Assembly (NCBI GenBank): GCA_004555635.1
Contig: SFHN01000079.1
Coordinates: 1-6,313 of the forward strand
Length of the DNA: 6,313 bases
Source of the DNA: [Eubacterium] saphenum
GTDB taxonomy: Bacteria; Bacillota; Clostridia; Oscillospirales; Ruminococcaceae
Direction: 5' to 3'
Shown: one piece after another, positions 4,768 through 6,313 of the stretch
How the letters are laid out: every line of letters begins with the position of its first letter
Position numbering within the stretch: the first letter of the stretch is position 1
The notes under the pieces: generated by a model
Told to the model about the DNA's origin: nothing
Seen by the model: the letters and a program-made list of their open reading frames with translations, nothing else
Databases searched by the model: none
Made by a program: the position numbers and the translations under genes

Positions 4768-5505
4768 ATGAACGAACCGTTTCTTTGCGGGATACGGCTT
4801 TCAAAGCCGCTTCCTAAGGACAGCTACCTTTGCGATATCCCCGCGATTGAGTGGCTTTGCGGCAGCGGGGAGCTTTCGTTTTCGTCTGCGGTAACGTTCT
4901 TCGTCGGCGAAAACGGCTCGGGAAAATCAACGCTGCTTGAAGCGATTGCCGTCAGTATGGGGTTTAACCCCGAGGGCGGCTCGAAGAACTACCGATTTTC
5001 CACTGCTGACACACACTCGCCGCTGTCAGAGCTGCTGACAACGGTGAAAAGCGCTTTCCGCCCGAGCGACGGCTATTTTCTGCGCGCGGAGAGTCTGTAC
5101 AATTCCGCAACCTATCTCGACAGCCTGCCGCAGGGCGGAATACGCTACGGCGAGCGCACGCTCCACGAGCAGTCCCACGGCGAGAGCTTTCTGACGATTA
5201 TCGAGCAGCGCTTTCGGGGCAACGGGCTGTATCTTCTCGACGAGCCGGAGGCGGCGCTGTCGCCCGCGCGGCTGCTAAGGCTGCTTGGGGATATCCACAG
5301 CCTTGTAAGTGACGGCTCGCAGTTCATTATCGCAACGCATTCTCCGATACTTATGGCATATCCCGACGCGGAAATACTGCGCTTTTCGGATATGGGGATA
5401 GAGCGCACCGAGTACAGGCAGACGGAGCATTATCAGATTACGAAGCAGTTTCTCGACAACCCGCAGCGTATGCTTGACATCATCTTCAGCAGCCGTCCGG
5501 AATAA
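4768..5505 (+). CDS. Stand-alone ABC-type AAA ATPase (COG3910-like predicted ATPase)
   Basis: A 245-aa soluble protein with a complete ABC-type nucleotide-binding fold. It has Walker A GENGSGKST (47-55), FLRAESLYN (104-112), an ABC signature-like LHEQSHGESF (132-141), Walker B GLYLLDEPEAALSP (153-166) with catalytic Glu159, and the switch histidine in FIIATHSPIL (186-195, His191). The order and spacing fit the small predicted ATPases of the COG3910 type. There is no long coiled coil, membrane segment or fused nuclease, so it is not SMC/RecF, a transporter with its own permease, or an OLD nuclease. The start ATG 4768 has AAGGAG (4757-4762) 5 nt upstream, overlapping the stop of the FliB-like gene, which lies 12 nt before. 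Dimerisation on ATP is expected from the fold; the target is unknown. It may energise, or simply be co-expressed with, the methylase-like protein. Confidence 0.9.
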   Translation: MNEPFLCGIRLSKPLPKDSYLCDIPAIEWLCGSGELSFSSAVTFFVGENGSGKSTLLEAIAVSMGFNPEGGSKNYRFSTADTHSPLSELLTTVKSAFRPSDGYFLRAESLYNSATYLDSLPQGGIRYGERTLHEQSHGESFLTIIEQRFRGNGLYLLDEPEAALSPARLLRLLGDIHSLVSDGSQFIIATHSPILMAYPDAEILRFSDMGIERTEYRQTEHYQITKQFLDNPQRMLDIIFSSRPE

Positions 5506-5595
5506 ACGCGCCGAAATCAGTCACACTGCAAAAGCGGGAAATCTATCTAAAAACATATGTAATTCCTCTCTTAATAGGGAAATTGTAATACAGAA

Positions 5596-5623
5596 AAAGC
5601 GCCCGCTGTAATACGGGCGCTTT
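5596..5623. terminator. Bidirectional intrinsic terminator between convergent genes
   Basis: AAAGCGCCCG (5596-5605) and CGGGCGCTTT (5614-5623) form a perfect 10-bp stem with an 8-nt loop. On the - strand the stem ends in a run of five T, a good terminator 12 nt after the zinc-ribbon gene's stop. On the + strand TTTGATTATT follows, a weaker but usable end for the FliB/ATPase transcript, 90 nt after its last stop. The stretch 5506-5595 is AT-rich, and I see nothing else supported in it. Confidence 0.9.
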
Positions 5624-5634
5624 GATTATTGATG

Positions 5635-6135
5635 TTAGCCTGCCATTTCCGCGAAGATTTCGCTGAAATCCTCACCTGCCATACCGAGGCACACAAACAT
5701 ACCTATGTAGAACAGAACAACTATTGCGATAGAGATGAGCTGAATAATCAGCATACCTCTTGCCCAGTTCTTCTTGGGCTGAGGCGTGTCGCCGAACGCC
5801 CATACAAAAAGCAGAACAATGCTCACACAGCCGAGGCAGGAGCCTAACAGAAGCGTTCCGACCCACTGACCGACCGTCATATCCTCGCTGCGCTCGTTGC
5901 TGACGTTGCTCGTCTGGGGGTAGTTAGGCATCTGGCTCTGGTTGTAGTTGCCGCTTGTTGTCTGCGAACCGAAGCTCTGCTGGGCGGGCTGCATAGGCTG
6001 TACATAAGGCGTGCTCTGAGCAGGCTGCTCGGGCTTGCTGAGATTAACCGCGCTGTCTAAAGGTGCGCCGCAGTCGGGACAGAACTGACCCTCGCCGGAC
6101 ACAAGCTTGCCGCATTTTCCGCAAAATCTTTCCAT
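5635..6135 (-). CDS. Zinc-ribbon membrane protein with two transmembrane segments
   Basis: A 166-aa protein starting at ATG 6135, with GGAGAGG (6149-6143) 7 nt upstream. Residues 1-25 are a zinc ribbon: FCGKCGK and QFCPDCGAPL give four cysteines (5, 8, 19, 22) in a CxxC-x10-CxxC layout. Residues 30-84 are a Gln/Pro/Ser/Asn-rich disordered linker. Residues about 91-114 and 128-152 are hydrophobic membrane segments joined by a short loop (GDTPQPKKNWARG) whose basic residues suggest it faces the cytoplasm. That would put the zinc ribbon outside, unless the first segment is re-entrant, so topology is uncertain. The tail is short and acidic (EDFSEIFAEMAG). Such zinc-ribbon/linker/membrane proteins are common in clostridia and largely uncharacterised. 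It is a single-gene unit with its own promoter and terminator. Confidence 0.85.
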   Translation of the reverse strand: MERFCGKCGKLVSGEGQFCPDCGAPLDSAVNLSKPEQPAQSTPYVQPMQPAQQSFGSQTTSGNYNQSQMPNYPQTSNVSNERSEDMTVGQWVGTLLLGSCLGCVSIVLLFVWAFGDTPQPKKNWARGMLIIQLISIAIVVLFYIGMFVCLGMAGEDFSEIFAEMAG

Positions 6136-6159
6136 ATATTTACCTCTCCAATCATAATG

Positions 6160-6186
6160 TCAGCACGAGGCTGCCTGAAAAAGCAT
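6160..6186 (-). CDS. Possible 8-codon leader ORF ahead of the zinc-ribbon gene
   Basis: On the - strand, ATG (6186-6184) opens the frame MLFQAASC and ends at TGA (6162-6160), 24 nt before the zinc-ribbon start. AAGGAG (6198-6193) precedes it by 6 nt, an excellent ribosome site, but the predicted RNA start is near 6196-6197, so that site may be partly outside the transcript. A small AGCAT/ATGCT hairpin (6194-6190 with 6186-6182) covers the site and the ATG. An ORF this short can arise by chance. Confidence 0.25.
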   Translation of the reverse strand: MLFQAASC

Positions 6187-6202
6187 AAAATGCTCCTTTT
6201 TT

Positions 6203-6231
6203 ATTGTAGCATAATTGCCGTGATTTGTCAA
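6203..6231 (-). promoter_or_regulatory. Strong housekeeping promoter of the zinc-ribbon gene
   Basis: On the - strand, TTGACA (6231-6226) is followed by 17 nt and then TACAAT (6208-6203), with TGC in front of the -10 (extended -10). The start site is expected near 6196, giving a leader of about 61 nt. The -35 lies 8 nt after the stop of the upstream gene, and no terminator separates them. Confidence 0.9.
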
Positions 6232-6239
6232 TAACCGTC

Positions 6240-6311
6240 CTACTTTGTCAGCCATTGGCTCATACCCGCGCCCCAGACCTCGTTCGGCCTGTCGCGGAAA
6301 CCAAACTGCCT
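6240..6311 (-). CDS. C-terminal end of an unidentified protein (partial)
   Basis: On the - strand an open frame runs in from the window edge and stops at TAG (6242-6240). It reads RQFGFRDRPNEVW, then GAGMSQWLTK. The composition, codon use and lack of stops look like a genuine protein C-terminus, and the stop sits just before the next gene's promoter. I do not recognise the family. With 23 residues nothing more can be claimed. Confidence 0.55.
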   Translation of the reverse strand, partial: RQFGFRDRPNEVWGAGMSQWLTK

Positions 6312-6313
6312 GT

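Noticed and set aside
5553..5560. Palindrome ACATATGT as an operator
   Set aside because: Eight bases in an AT-rich gap between convergent genes, far from any promoter; expected by chance.

Overview
The window looks like chromosomal DNA from a Gram-positive gut-type clostridium, probably Ruminococcus/Oscillospiraceae-like. This rests on strong AGGAG-type ribosome sites, housekeeping promoters with extended -10 boxes, compact U-tailed terminators, GC-rich third codon positions, and the gene families present. The genus is not proven. I see no transposase, phage gene, CRISPR array, tRNA or rRNA; this is ordinary chromosome with several small regulatory features.

Layout. (1) 1-192: the 3' end of a gene that looks like cofactor-independent phosphoglycerate mutase (gpmI), closed by a strong intrinsic terminator. 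(2) 265-1597, + strand: an ECF-type sigma factor with a GTG start, overlapping by 14 nt a single-pass membrane protein that is probably its regulator. (3) 1598-1809: a convergent intergenic region that is unusually rich in structure, with two long hairpins flanking a possible branched fold. (4) 1810-3524, - strand: a three-gene operon of flavin reductase-like protein, uracil-DNA glycosylase (ung), and a small PH-like protein that ends exactly on an EF-hand-type loop. (5) 3525-3672: a divergent control region with two back-to-back housekeeping promoters, one of them perfect consensus. (6) 3673-5505, + strand: a two-gene operon of a FliB-like, cysteine-rich lysine-N-methylase homologue and a stand-alone ABC-type ATPase. 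(7) 5596-5623: a terminator hairpin shared by convergent genes. (8) 5635-6231, - strand: a zinc-ribbon protein with two membrane segments, a strong promoter, and a possible 8-codon leader ORF. (9) 6240-6311, - strand: the last 23 codons of an unidentified gene.

How the genes work together. The sigma factor and membrane protein form a likely signal-transduction pair, though the membrane protein lacks a recognisable zinc anti-sigma domain. The flavin reductase, ung and PH-like genes are probably co-transcribed from the promoter near 3560-3585, with ung translationally coupled to the gene before it; no shared pathway is evident. The FliB-like protein and the ATPase share one strong promoter. No flagellar gene is in view, so the methylase substrate is open. 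The best candidates for something undescribed are the structured 1598-1809 region, the PH/EF-hand combination, and the FliB-like/ATPase pair.
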